This document shows, one piece after another, positions 1 through 6,414 of a stretch of DNA of 17,933 nt. The notes under the pieces were generated by a model, which searched no databases, had not been told where the DNA came from, and saw only the letters and a list, made by a program, of their open reading frames with translations. Position numbers and translations under genes: made by a program. How positions within the stretch are numbered: position 1 is the stretch's first letter; each line of letters opens with the position of its first letter. This DNA comes from Serpentinimonas sp. (GTDB lineage: Bacteria; Pseudomonadota; Gammaproteobacteria; Burkholderiales; Burkholderiaceae_C). Where the stretch lies: positions 1 to 17,933 of the forward strand of contig JALOSG010000023.1 in the NCBI GenBank assembly GCA_025458665.1, in the 5' to 3' direction.

Positions 1-126
1 CTCAAGCGGTTCTCGCGCGACCTGAGCAGCCTCATGGTGCTGCTGGACCGGCTGGATGGCTATGCGCTGCGCACCCAGCGCGCCATCACCATACCGCTCG
101 TCAAGGCCATGCTGGAGAGTGAATGA
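1..126 (+). CDS. hda: DnaA regulatory inactivator Hda, C-terminal fragment
   Basis: Only the last 41 residues are inside the window; the frame is open from base 1 to the TGA at 124-126. The segment reads as the helical C-terminal lid of a DnaA-like AAA+ protein, with a run LMVLLDRLDGYALRTQR followed by ITIPLVKAMLE, which matches the end of Hda/DnaA-homologue proteins. In the family, Hda works with the DNA-loaded sliding clamp to stimulate ATP hydrolysis by DnaA after initiation, which prevents re-initiation. The stop overlaps the next gene's ATG in an ATGA junction, implying translational coupling. The Walker motifs and the N-terminal clamp-binding motif lie outside the window. The call therefore rests on the C-terminal signature plus the usual Burkholderiales neighbours (HAD hydrolase, pcnB, folK). 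Confidence 0.8.
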   Translation, partial: LKRFSRDLSSLMVLLDRLDGYALRTQRAITIPLVKAMLESE

Positions 127-797
127 ACATTGCCCTTTTCGATCTCGATCACACCCTGCTGCCGCTGGATTCCGACTACGCCTGGGGTCAGTTCAGCACC
201 CAGATAGGCTGGACCGACCCCGCTGAGTTCCTGGAGCGCAACGACTGGTTCTACGCCCAGTACCAGGCGGGCACGCTCGACATCCACGATTACGTTCGCT
301 TTGCCACCGCCGCCCTGAGCCAGCACACGGCCGAGGAAGCCGACGCCGCCCATGCGCGCTTCATGCAGGAAGTCATAGCCCCGGCGCTGCACGACAGCGC
401 GCGCGCGCTGGTGCGCCAGCACCAGGAGGCCGGCGATGCGGTGGCCATCATCACCGCCACCAACGAATTCGTCACCCGGCCCATTGCAAAGGCGCTGGGC
501 GTGCAAGAGTTGCTGGCCATTGAACTGGCGCGCGACGCCACCGGCCGCATCACCGGCGAAATCGTGGGTGTGCCGTCCTTCCGGGAGGGCAAGGTGACCC
601 GTGTGGCCCACTGGCTGGCGGCGCAGGGCCTGGACTGGCCCGATGTGCACATCACCTTCTATTCCGATTCCACCAACGACCTGCCCCTGCTGGAGCGGGC
701 CCAGGTGCCGGTGGCCACCAACCCCAGCCCCGACCTGCACGCCATAGCCACCGAGCGCGGCTGGCGCATACTGGAACTCTTTCCTTCCGCAGAATGA
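123..797 (+). CDS. HAD-IB family phosphatase (SerB-like)
   Basis: A 224-residue haloacid-dehalogenase-fold hydrolase. Motif I is DLDHT at residues 7-11 (nucleophile Asp7, acid/base Asp9). Motif II is the Thr in IITATN (residue 111). Motif III is Lys157 in REGKV, and motif IV is SDSTND at 181-186. The spacing and the helical cap between motifs I and II fit subfamily IB, which includes phosphoserine phosphatase. Some betaproteobacterial members have been linked to histidinol phosphate or other small phosphomonoesters, so the substrate cannot be fixed from sequence. It is cytosolic, with no signal peptide. It starts inside the hda stop (ATGA) and its own stop overlaps the pcnB start in the same way, so it sits in the middle of a coupled operon. 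The fold is certain; the substrate is not. Confidence 0.85.
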   Translation: MNIALFDLDHTLLPLDSDYAWGQFSTQIGWTDPAEFLERNDWFYAQYQAGTLDIHDYVRFATAALSQHTAEEADAAHARFMQEVIAPALHDSARALVRQHQEAGDAVAIITATNEFVTRPIAKALGVQELLAIELARDATGRITGEIVGVPSFREGKVTRVAHWLAAQGLDWPDVHITFYSDSTNDLPLLERAQVPVATNPSPDLHAIATERGWRILELFPSAE

Positions 798-2368
798 TCA
801 AGAAATTCATCGACCGCCTGCTGGGCAAATCCGCCGATGCCGGTGCAGCCCACCCGCTGGGCAAACGCGAAAACGTGCCTGCGTCCGTGCACGGCATCGA
901 CCCCACGCTGGTGGACGGGCGCGCCCTGGATGTGGTGCGCACCCTCAAGCAGGCGGGTTACGAGGCCTACATCGTGGGCGGCGCGGTGCGCGACCTGTTG
1001 CTCGGGCTGCGCCCCAAGGACTTCGATGTGGCCACCGACGCCACCCCGGAGGAAGTCAAGAGCCTGTTCCGGCGCGCCTTCATCATCGGGCGGCGTTTCC
1101 GCATCGTGCACGTGGTGTACGGGCGTGGCCGCGAGAACGAGGTGATCGAGGTGTCCACCTTCCGCGCCCACATGGACGCAGCCAGCGCCGAACAAGTGGC
1201 GGGCAACGAACGCTCGCACAAGCAGCAACTGGCAGGCATGAAGCACGCAGTGGACGCCAGCGGGCGGGTGCTGCGCGACAACGTGTGGGGCCCCATCGAG
1301 CAGGACGCCGCGCGCCGGGACTTCACCATCAACGCCATGTACTACGACCCGGAAACCGAAACCGTGGTGGACTTCCACCAAGGGATCCGGGACGCCAAAA
1401 AACGCCTGCTGCGCATGATTGGCGACCCGGCAGCCCGCTATCGCGAGGACCCGGTGCGCATCATCCGCGCCGTGCGCTTTGCCGCCAAGTTGAATGGCGT
1501 AGGCTTCAAGATAGACAGCAAGACCCGCGCGCCCATTGGCGCTGCGCTGCCGCTGCTGGCCGATGTGCCGCAAAGCCGCCTGTTCGATGAAATGCTCAAG
1601 CTGCTGCAGACCGGGCACGCGCTGGCCAGCATCGAGCAGCTGCGCGCCAACGGTCTGGCCACAGGCATCTACCCCTTGCTGGACCTGGTGGTTCAGCGCG
1701 CCGAAGACCCCTTTGTGCGCTCCGCCCTGCAGGACACCGACCGCCGCGTGGCCGAGGGCAAACCGGTGGCACCCAGTTTCCTGCTGGCCTGTGTGCTGTG
1801 GTCCGATGTGCGCCAGGGCTGGAACCAGCGCCTGGCCCAGCGCATGCCGCCTTTCCCGGCGTTGCAGGAAGCGGTGGACGAGGTGTTCGACGCCCGCATT
1901 GGGGACGTATCGGGCCGCGGCAAGCTGGGCGCCGACATGCGCGAGATCTGGGTCATGCAGCCGCGCTTCGAGCGCCGCACCGGCCAGACCCCGTTCACTC
2001 TGGCCGAGCAGCCCCGCTTTCGGGCGGGTTTCGACTTCCTGCGCCTGCGTGCCCAGGTGGGCGAGGTACCGGAGGAACTGGCGCACTGGTGGGAAACCTT
2101 CAGCACTGCTACCGAAGCCATTTGCCGCGACATGGTGGAAACGGTGCGCCTGGAGCAGCAGCGTGCGCGCCAGCGCAGCACGGTGGCAGAGCCGCGCCTG
2201 CGGTCCGAACCCCGGCAGCCCGCCAGCGAAGCCGCCCCCGCCGACGAAATGGCTGCCCCGAAGAAGCGCCGCCGCCGCCGCCGCAAGCCGGGCGATGGCG
2301 CTGCAGGCAGCGACGCCGACGGCCGAAGTACTGGTTCGGATAACCACGGCGATGACGGCGCGGACTGA
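794..2368 (+). CDS. pcnB: Poly(A) polymerase I
   Basis: A 524-residue class II nucleotidyltransferase of the PcnB type. The head domain has the GGAVRD motif at 62-67 and the metal-binding DFD at 76-78, followed by VATDA. Further on come RRDFTINAMYYD and the REDPVRIIRAVRFAAKL segment typical of bacterial poly(A) polymerases and CCA-adding enzymes. The tail near residues 490-498 is a run of Lys/Arg (KKRRRRRRK) followed by a Gly/Asp-rich end. A basic C-terminus of this kind favours poly(A) polymerase over tRNA nucleotidyltransferase. In the family it adds 3' poly(A) to RNAs and marks them for decay. The ATG lies in an ATGA overlap with the upstream phosphatase, and folK starts inside its last codons. 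Confidence 0.92.
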   Translation: MIKKFIDRLLGKSADAGAAHPLGKRENVPASVHGIDPTLVDGRALDVVRTLKQAGYEAYIVGGAVRDLLLGLRPKDFDVATDATPEEVKSLFRRAFIIGRRFRIVHVVYGRGRENEVIEVSTFRAHMDAASAEQVAGNERSHKQQLAGMKHAVDASGRVLRDNVWGPIEQDAARRDFTINAMYYDPETETVVDFHQGIRDAKKRLLRMIGDPAARYREDPVRIIRAVRFAAKLNGVGFKIDSKTRAPIGAALPLLADVPQSRLFDEMLKLLQTGHALASIEQLRANGLATGIYPLLDLVVQRAEDPFVRSALQDTDRRVAEGKPVAPSFLLACVLWSDVRQGWNQRLAQRMPPFPALQEAVDEVFDARIGDVSGRGKLGADMREIWVMQPRFERRTGQTPFTLAEQPRFRAGFDFLRLRAQVGEVPEELAHWWETFSTATEAICRDMVETVRLEQQRARQRSTVAEPRLRSEPRQPASEAAPADEMAAPKKRRRRRRKPGDGAAGSDADGRSTGSDNHGDDGAD

Positions 2369-2834
2369 GGTTGTGGCCTACATCGCGCTGGGCGCCAACC
2401 TGGGAGATGCCAGGGCCACCGTGCAGCAGGCCTTCGAGTCCCTGGCGACACTGCCCAGCACCCGCCTGACTGCACGTTCCGCGCTTTACCGCACAGCACC
2501 GTGGGAGGCCAGCGGTCCCGACTTCATCAATGCTGTGGCCGAGGTCCGCACCCAGCTCACCGCCCCCGAGCTGCTGTTGGCTCTGCAGGGGGTGGAACGG
2601 GCCGCGGGCCGTGTGCGCAGCTACCGCAACGCGCCGCGTACCCTCGACCTCGATGTGCTGCTATACGGCGATGCCTGCATTGCCTCCCCGGCCCTGACGG
2701 TGCCGCACCCGCGTATGTGGGAGCGCGCTTTTGTGCTGCAGCCGCTGGCCGATGTCGCTCCGCAGCGGGTGCCTGCGCCGGCGCTGGTGGCCGTGGCTGG
2801 GCAGGGCGTCGAGCGTCTGGGGGCTGAACTTTAG
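2352..2834 (+). CDS. folK: 2-amino-4-hydroxy-6-hydroxymethyldihydropteridine pyrophosphokinase (HPPK)
   Basis: This 160-residue protein catalyses pyrophosphate transfer from ATP to 6-hydroxymethyl-7,8-dihydropterin in folate synthesis. The N-terminal ALGANLGD (12-19), the ALYRTAPW segment and the signature RTLDLDVLLYGD (96-107) are all present. The last carries the two magnesium-binding aspartates Asp99 and Asp101. VPHPRMWERAFVLQPLADV follows, as in other HPPKs. Length is normal for the family. The chosen ATG overlaps the last 17 bases of pcnB in another frame. A GTG at 2373, just after the pcnB stop, would also keep the first beta strand, so the start is uncertain by seven codons. The frame runs open far upstream inside pcnB, but that part is a shadow. 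The stop overlaps the stop of the opposing pdxH gene. Confidence 0.92.
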   Translation: MTARTEVVAYIALGANLGDARATVQQAFESLATLPSTRLTARSALYRTAPWEASGPDFINAVAEVRTQLTAPELLLALQGVERAAGRVRSYRNAPRTLDLDVLLYGDACIASPALTVPHPRMWERAFVLQPLADVAPQRVPAPALVAVAGQGVERLGAEL

Positions 2835-3490
2835 GGCGCGAGCCGCTCGCGTACCCAGGCGCTGGCTGCGCCACTGGCTGCAGCCTCTGGGGGTGGCAAC
2901 CGGTATTGCAGGCGGTCGTGGAGTCGGCTCTTGCGGCCCTGCCAGAACTCCCACCGGTCGGGTACCAGCCGGTAGCCGCCCCAGTGCGGCGGCCGTGGCG
3001 GGTTCAGCAGAAACTGGGCCGCAAACTTTGCGGCCTGGGTCACCAGCACCGAGCGCCCTTCAATCACCTGGCTTTGCGGGCTGGCCCAGGCGCCAATGCG
3101 GGAATCCAGCGGGCGGCTGTGGAAGTAGGCATCGCTTTCGGTGGCGTCCACGCGTTCCACAACACCTTCAATGCGCACCACCCGCTCCAGTTCCACCCAG
3201 TGAAACTGTAGCGCAGCGTAGGGGTTACCCGCCAGTTCACGGCCTTTGCGGCTGTCGTAGTTGGTGTACCAGACAATGCCGCGCGCGTCATAGCCCTTGA
3301 TGAGCACCACCCGTGTGCTGGGGCGCAGGTCGCTGCCCACGGTAGCCAGCGTCATGGCGTTGGGTTCGGGGACTTCGGCCGAAATGGCCTCCTGCAACCA
3401 CTGTTCAAACTGGCGCATGGGGTCCTGGTGTGAGGCGTCCTCGCTCAGTTCGGCGCGCTCGTAGCTCTTGCGTAGATCGGCAATGTTCAT
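2831..3490 (-). CDS. pdxH: Pyridoxamine/pyridoxine 5'-phosphate oxidase
   Basis: A 219-residue FMN enzyme that oxidises pyridoxine or pyridoxamine 5'-phosphate to PLP, the last step of vitamin B6 cofactor synthesis and salvage. Visible family features are the N-terminal LRKSYERAELSE stretch, the FMN-binding RPSTRVVLIK (56-65) and YTNYDSRKG (75-83), the FHSRP..SRIGAWAS loop (123-137), and the C-terminal EFWQGRKSRLHDR (181-193) ending in RLAP. A short Ala/Pro-rich insert (about 199-211) precedes the final WVRERLAP and looks like a flexible linker. The ATG at 3488-3490 has no clear Shine-Dalgarno. A TATACT hexamer 7 bases upstream of it could instead be a -10 box. It lies 47 bases downstream of chaC on the same strand. 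Confidence 0.94.
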   Translation of the reverse strand: MNIADLRKSYERAELSEDASHQDPMRQFEQWLQEAISAEVPEPNAMTLATVGSDLRPSTRVVLIKGYDARGIVWYTNYDSRKGRELAGNPYAALQFHWVELERVVRIEGVVERVDATESDAYFHSRPLDSRIGAWASPQSQVIEGRSVLVTQAAKFAAQFLLNPPRPPHWGGYRLVPDRWEFWQGRKSRLHDRLQYRLPPPEAAASGAASAWVRERLAP

Positions 3491-3517
3491 GCGGGCAAGT
3501 ATAGGCAGCCGTGGCTT

Positions 3518-3561
3518 AGCACAGGCTCAGCACAGGTTCAGCACAAGTTCAGCAATTGCTC
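3518..3561. repeat. Four imperfect 11-bp tandem repeats across the chaC stop codon
   Basis: Read on the + strand the units are agcacaggctc (3518-3528), agcacaggttc (3529-3539), agcacaagttc (3540-3550) and a degenerate agcaattgctc (3551-3561). Neighbouring units in the first three differ by one base each; the fourth is diverged. On the minus strand the array covers the last codons of chaC, its TGA stop (3538-3540) and part of the gap before pdxH. Because 11 is not a multiple of three, gain or loss of a unit could change the reading frame at the ChaC C-terminus. Confidence 0.75.
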
Positions 3562-4110
3562 GAGAGCCCGGTCCCGTATCCCCAGCGAGAGCAGGTGCTC
3601 GTAGGTCAGGCGGGCATATTCCAGCGTGCTGCCATACCGCCCCTGCGCGCACTGGAAAATCTGGCGATATTGTTCGGGCGTAAGTTCACCCGTGTAATTG
3701 GGGCTTCGGCGCGACAGGGTGAAGCCCAACGCCTCCACGGTGCCGTGGTCGGTGCGGCAGCGCAGCCAGCGCGGGTCGTACACGGGGTTGGGCATTTCGC
3801 GCTGCCACAGCGCCGGCAGCATGCAGGGCACGTCGGCCGCCGGCACCCGCAACACCATGCCCTGGCAACTCCCGCCCGACAGCAGCGCAAAAACCAGCCC
3901 CGGCTGCTCGGGCGTACCGCGGTTGATGCGGCTCCACATCTTCAGGGCGCGGTGGTGTCCGTACACGCTGGCCAGGCGCCGCTCCGCCACCGTGAATTCG
4001 GTTTTCCAGATCAGCGAGCCGTAGGCAAACAGCCAGAGGTCCTGTTCCCCACGGCTGCGCCACTGGTACAGCGTGTGGTGGAGCATGGTCTCGGCGCATC
4101 GACCCGGCAT
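3538..4110 (-). CDS. ChaC-like gamma-glutamylcyclotransferase
   Basis: The protein carries the substrate-binding FAYGSLIW motif near its N-terminus and LWQREM followed by VYDPRWL. The Glu of REM aligns with the catalytic glutamate of ChaC. Family members act in the cytosol and split glutathione into 5-oxoproline and Cys-Gly. The frame is open back to a TTG at 4140, with ATGs at 4131, 4110 and 4086. I chose 4110 (190 residues) because it alone has a purine-rich ACAGGG about 8 bases upstream, and because a TCTAAT hexamer at 4130-4135 could be a -10 box that would leave the more upstream starts untranscribed. The core domain is complete with any of these starts. The stop lies inside an 11-bp tandem repeat. 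pdxH follows 47 bases downstream and may share its transcript. Confidence 0.85.
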   Translation of the reverse strand: MPGRCAETMLHHTLYQWRSRGEQDLWLFAYGSLIWKTEFTVAERRLASVYGHHRALKMWSRINRGTPEQPGLVFALLSGGSCQGMVLRVPAADVPCMLPALWQREMPNPVYDPRWLRCRTDHGTVEALGFTLSRRSPNYTGELTPEQYRQIFQCAQGRYGSTLEYARLTYEHLLSLGIRDRALEQLLNLC

Positions 4111-4129
4111 GGTTCGAACCCTGTCCAAC

Positions 4130-4135
4130 ATTAGA
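4130..4135 (-). promoter_or_regulatory. Possible -10 box for the chaC-pdxH transcript
   Basis: On the minus strand TCTAAT matches the TATAAT consensus at five of six positions. No convincing -35 box lies 16-18 bases upstream; a TTGCCG on the same strand at 4157-4162 is 21 bases away. The divergent gap to yceD makes a promoter here expected, so the hexamer is noted at low confidence. Confidence 0.25.
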
Positions 4136-4271
4136 ATCAACTAGCATGAATCGTACCGGCAATGTGCCCGCGCAGGGCTTGCGCGGTACCAAATCAGGGA
4201 GTGGTCTGTGGATTTTTGCCTGACGGCCTGCACCCGTACCCGGTACCCTGTCCCGCCTTGCCCGCCCACTT

Positions 4272-4892
4272 GTGAGTGATCCCGTGTCCGCACCCCATTC
4301 TCCCTCTCCCGGCTCTCTGACGGTCGACCCGCGGGCCGCTGCCCGTGAAGGCCGTGTGCTGCGAGGCACCCTGGCCGCGGCCACCCTGGAGCGCCTGCTG
4401 GACAGCTTGGCCGACACGGCCCGCCAGAGTGGCCAGCCGGCGCCGGCGCACAGCCACGACGCGACCTGGAGCGCCGGCTTCGAATTGCGCGAGCACGCCA
4501 CCGACGAGCGCCAAACCCGCCACGATGTCTGGTTGCACCTGGAGGCGCAGACCCAGGTCCCGCTGGTATGCCAGCGCTGCCTCTCGCCCTACCTGGAACC
4601 CTTGAGTGTTGACCGCTGGTTCCGCTTTGTGAAAGACGAGGCCACCGCCGATGCCGAGGACGACAGTGCCGAGGAAGACCTCCTGGTCCTGGACCCCCGG
4701 CTCGATCTGGCTGCCTTGATCGAAGACGAACTGTTGCTGGCCTTGCCCCTCATTCCCATGCATGGGCAGTGCCCGCAGCCTCTGCCGCTGGCCACAGACG
4801 CTGCCGATGAGGCGGGGGACGCCAGCGGCGACGCGGCAAAGCGCCCCAACCCCTTTGCGGTGCTGCAAGCACTGCAGAAAAAGCGGGACTGA
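4272..4892 (+). CDS. yceD: YceD/DUF177 family protein
   Basis: A 206-residue cytosolic protein. The family signature is present: PLVCQRCLSPY with the paired cysteines Cys100 and Cys103, a long acidic stretch, LDLAALIEDELLLALPLIPMH, and the diagnostic C-terminal RPNPFAVLQALQ (191-202). YceD is nearly always encoded directly before rpmF, as here. In other bacteria and plants the family has been tied to 23S rRNA processing or accumulation, which would fit a partnership with ribosomal protein L32; that is family knowledge, not seen here. The chosen start is a GTG at 4272 without a clear Shine-Dalgarno; a second GTG at 4284 is possible. The N-terminus is Pro/Ser-rich and poorly constrained. The intergenic region before it (4111-4271) shows a 6-bp hairpin at 4168-4186 but no clear + strand promoter. 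Confidence 0.88.
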   Translation: MSDPVSAPHSPSPGSLTVDPRAAAREGRVLRGTLAAATLERLLDSLADTARQSGQPAPAHSHDATWSAGFELREHATDERQTRHDVWLHLEAQTQVPLVCQRCLSPYLEPLSVDRWFRFVKDEATADAEDDSAEEDLLVLDPRLDLAALIEDELLLALPLIPMHGQCPQPLPLATDAADEAGDASGDAAKRPNPFAVLQALQKKRD

Positions 4893-4901
4893 GCGTGCCC
4901 A

Positions 4902-4930
4902 TCGACAACCCGTACTCGCCTTGTTATAAT
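4902..4930 (+). promoter_or_regulatory. Near-consensus sigma-70 promoter for rpmF
   Basis: TCGACA (4902-4907, five of six matches to the -35 consensus) is separated by exactly 17 bases from a perfect TATAAT (4925-4930). It starts ten bases after the yceD stop and points at rpmF. Transcription would begin near 4937, giving a leader of about 100 bases. This is the clearest promoter in the window. It gives L32 its own strong transcription in addition to any read-through from yceD. Confidence 0.8.
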
Positions 4931-5039
4931 CGCGGGCTACGCCTTTGGCAGGGTGGGGCGTTTGTGCCCCGTGCCGTCAGGCCGGGTGCCGTCTTGGTTG
5001 CCCATCCCCCCAACATTCACTGTCCCCCAGGAGCCCACC

Positions 5040-5222
5040 ATGGCCGTCCAGCAGAACAAGAAATCGCCTTCCAAGCGCGGCATGCACCGCTCGCACAACG
5101 CCTTGAACGTGCCCGGCATCGCCGTGGAGCCGACCACCGGCGAAACCCACCTGCGCCACCACATCAGCCCCAACGGCTTCTACCGTGGCCGTCAGGTTCT
5201 GAAGAACAAGTCCGAGGCCTGA
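5040..5222 (+). CDS. rpmF: 50S ribosomal protein L32
   Basis: The 60-residue product starts MAVQQNKKSPSKRGMHRSHN and continues with the conserved segments LNVPGIAVEPTTGETHLRHH and SPNGFYRGRQVL. Length and sequence match proteobacterial L32, a small basic protein of the large ribosomal subunit. It lacks the cysteines of zinc-binding L32 forms, so this is the C-minus type. The ATG at 5040 has a good Shine-Dalgarno, AGGAG at 5029-5033, six bases upstream. A strong promoter lies about 100 bases upstream and an intrinsic terminator about 45 bases downstream, so rpmF can be a monocistronic unit inside the larger yceD-rpmF-plsX-fab cluster. Confidence 0.97.
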   Translation: MAVQQNKKSPSKRGMHRSHNALNVPGIAVEPTTGETHLRHHISPNGFYRGRQVLKNKSEA

Positions 5223-5266
5223 TCGGCGCGCGTGCGCCTTTCGTGTCTTGCGCCGGGTTCCCGCCG

Positions 5267-5295
5267 AAGCCCGCATGGCCCATGCGGGCTTTTTT
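5267..5295 (+). terminator. Intrinsic terminator after rpmF
   Basis: A perfect 11-bp stem (aagcccgcatg at 5267-5277 paired with catgcgggctt at 5281-5291) closes a 3-base loop and runs into six T residues (5290-5295). It lies between rpmF and plsX, with only 27 bases from the T-run to the plsX ATG. It should end much of the L32 transcript. Genes downstream depend on read-through or on a promoter not recognised here. Confidence 0.88.
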
Positions 5296-5322
5296 GCTGG
5301 CATCCCTGCCTGAGGTGAACGC

Positions 5323-6405
5323 ATGATCACGCTGGCCGTCGACTGCATGGGCGGAGACTTCGGGCCGCCGGTCACTCTGGAGGCCTGTGCCTCCTTTCTC
5401 TCCCGCCACCCGCAAGCCCGCCTGCTGCTGGTGGGCCGCGCCGATGCGCTGAATCGCCTGCCTCCGGCGCTGGACGGGCACCGGTGTACTGTCGTCCCTG
5501 CCACCGAGGTGGTCACCATGGACGACACCGTGGAAGTGGCCCTGCGCAAGAAGCGCGACTCCTCCATGCGCGTGGCCATTGCCCAGGTGAAAGATGGTGC
5601 CGCGCAGGCAGCCGTATCGGCCGGCAACACCGGCGCCCTCATGGCCATAGCCCGCTACGTGCTCAAGACCATAGATGGCATAGACCGCCCCGCCATTGCC
5701 ACCCAGATGCCCAACAGCAAGGGCGGTGCCACCACCGTGCTCGACCTGGGTGCCAACGTGGACTGCACCGCCGAACATCTGCTGCAGTTCGCGGTCATGG
5801 GCTCGGCGCTGGTGGCGGCCACCGGCAAGGATTCCCCCAGCGTGGGCCTCCTCAACATTGGCGAAGAGGTCATCAAGGGCAACGACGTCATCAAGCAGGC
5901 GGGGCAGCTCTTGCGCAATGCCGCAGCCGCTGGCGACCTGAATTTCCACGGCAACGTGGAGGGCAACGACATTTACAAAGGCACCACCGACATCGTGGTG
6001 TGCGACGGCTTCGTGGGCAATGTGGCCCTCAAAGCCAGCGAGGGCCTGGCCGCCATGATCGGCCAGTTCATCCGCGAAGAGTTTTCCCGCAACGCCTTCA
6101 CCAAGCTGTGCGCGCTGGCGGCCTACCCGGTCCTCAAGCGCTTCAAACACCGGGTTGACTACCGCCGCTACAACGGCGCTGCCCTGCTGGGCTTGCGCGG
6201 GCTGGTATTCAAGAGCCACGGCTCGGCCGATGCCTTCGCCTTCGAGCAGGCGCTGGAACGGGCTTATGACGCCGCCCGCGCCCAACTCCTGGACAACGTG
6301 AAAACCCGCATTGCCCATGCCGCCCCTTTGCTGGGCGCAGAGGCCAGCGCCCCGCCGCATGCCGAGGCGCAGCCCACGCAGCCAGCGCCCAACCCTACGG
6401 CCTGA
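5323..6405 (+). CDS. plsX: Phosphate acyltransferase PlsX
   Basis: A 360-residue enzyme that converts acyl-ACP plus phosphate to acyl-phosphate, the donor used by PlsY to make lysophosphatidic acid. Family features are AVDCMGGDFGP (5-15), SAGNTGALMA (99-108), LDLGANVDC (140-148), LLNIGEEVIKGND (176-188), FHGNVEGNDI (208-217) and VVCDGFVGNVALK (225-237). The final 25 or so residues are a Pro/Ala-rich tail that extends past the usual end of PlsX and is probably disordered. The ATG has a GAGGTG Shine-Dalgarno at 5312-5317. It is a peripheral membrane or cytosolic enzyme with no signal peptide. It lies immediately downstream of a strong terminator and 9 bases before fabH, linking phospholipid synthesis to fatty acid synthesis. 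Confidence 0.96.
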   Translation: MITLAVDCMGGDFGPPVTLEACASFLSRHPQARLLLVGRADALNRLPPALDGHRCTVVPATEVVTMDDTVEVALRKKRDSSMRVAIAQVKDGAAQAAVSAGNTGALMAIARYVLKTIDGIDRPAIATQMPNSKGGATTVLDLGANVDCTAEHLLQFAVMGSALVAATGKDSPSVGLLNIGEEVIKGNDVIKQAGQLLRNAAAAGDLNFHGNVEGNDIYKGTTDIVVCDGFVGNVALKASEGLAAMIGQFIREEFSRNAFTKLCALAAYPVLKRFKHRVDYRRYNGAALLGLRGLVFKSHGSADAFAFEQALERAYDAARAQLLDNVKTRIAHAAPLLGAEASAPPHAEAQPTQPAPNPTA

Positions 6406-6414
6406 TTTCCCCCT

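Noticed and set aside
2255..2295. Run of gcc/cgc triplets near the end of pcnB as a possible simple repeat
   Set aside because: It encodes the Lys/Arg-rich tail expected in poly(A) polymerase and is explained by coding function.
659..2347. Long open minus-strand frame opposite pcnB, and a similar one at 15650-17500 opposite lepA
   Set aside because: Both mirror clear + strand genes with intact motifs; their translations are compositionally biased and match no family I know.
4111..4120. GGTTCGAACC, resembling a tRNA T-loop
   Set aside because: The flanks do not form a T-stem (ggcat against ctgtc), and there is no acceptor stem or anticodon arm around it. It is simply a 10-base palindrome upstream of chaC.
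4153..4246. Inverted repeat GTACCGG/CCGGTAC flanking the middle of the chaC-yceD gap
   Set aside because: The arms are 7 bases and more than 80 bases apart, which is not convincing for an operator or a stable hairpin.
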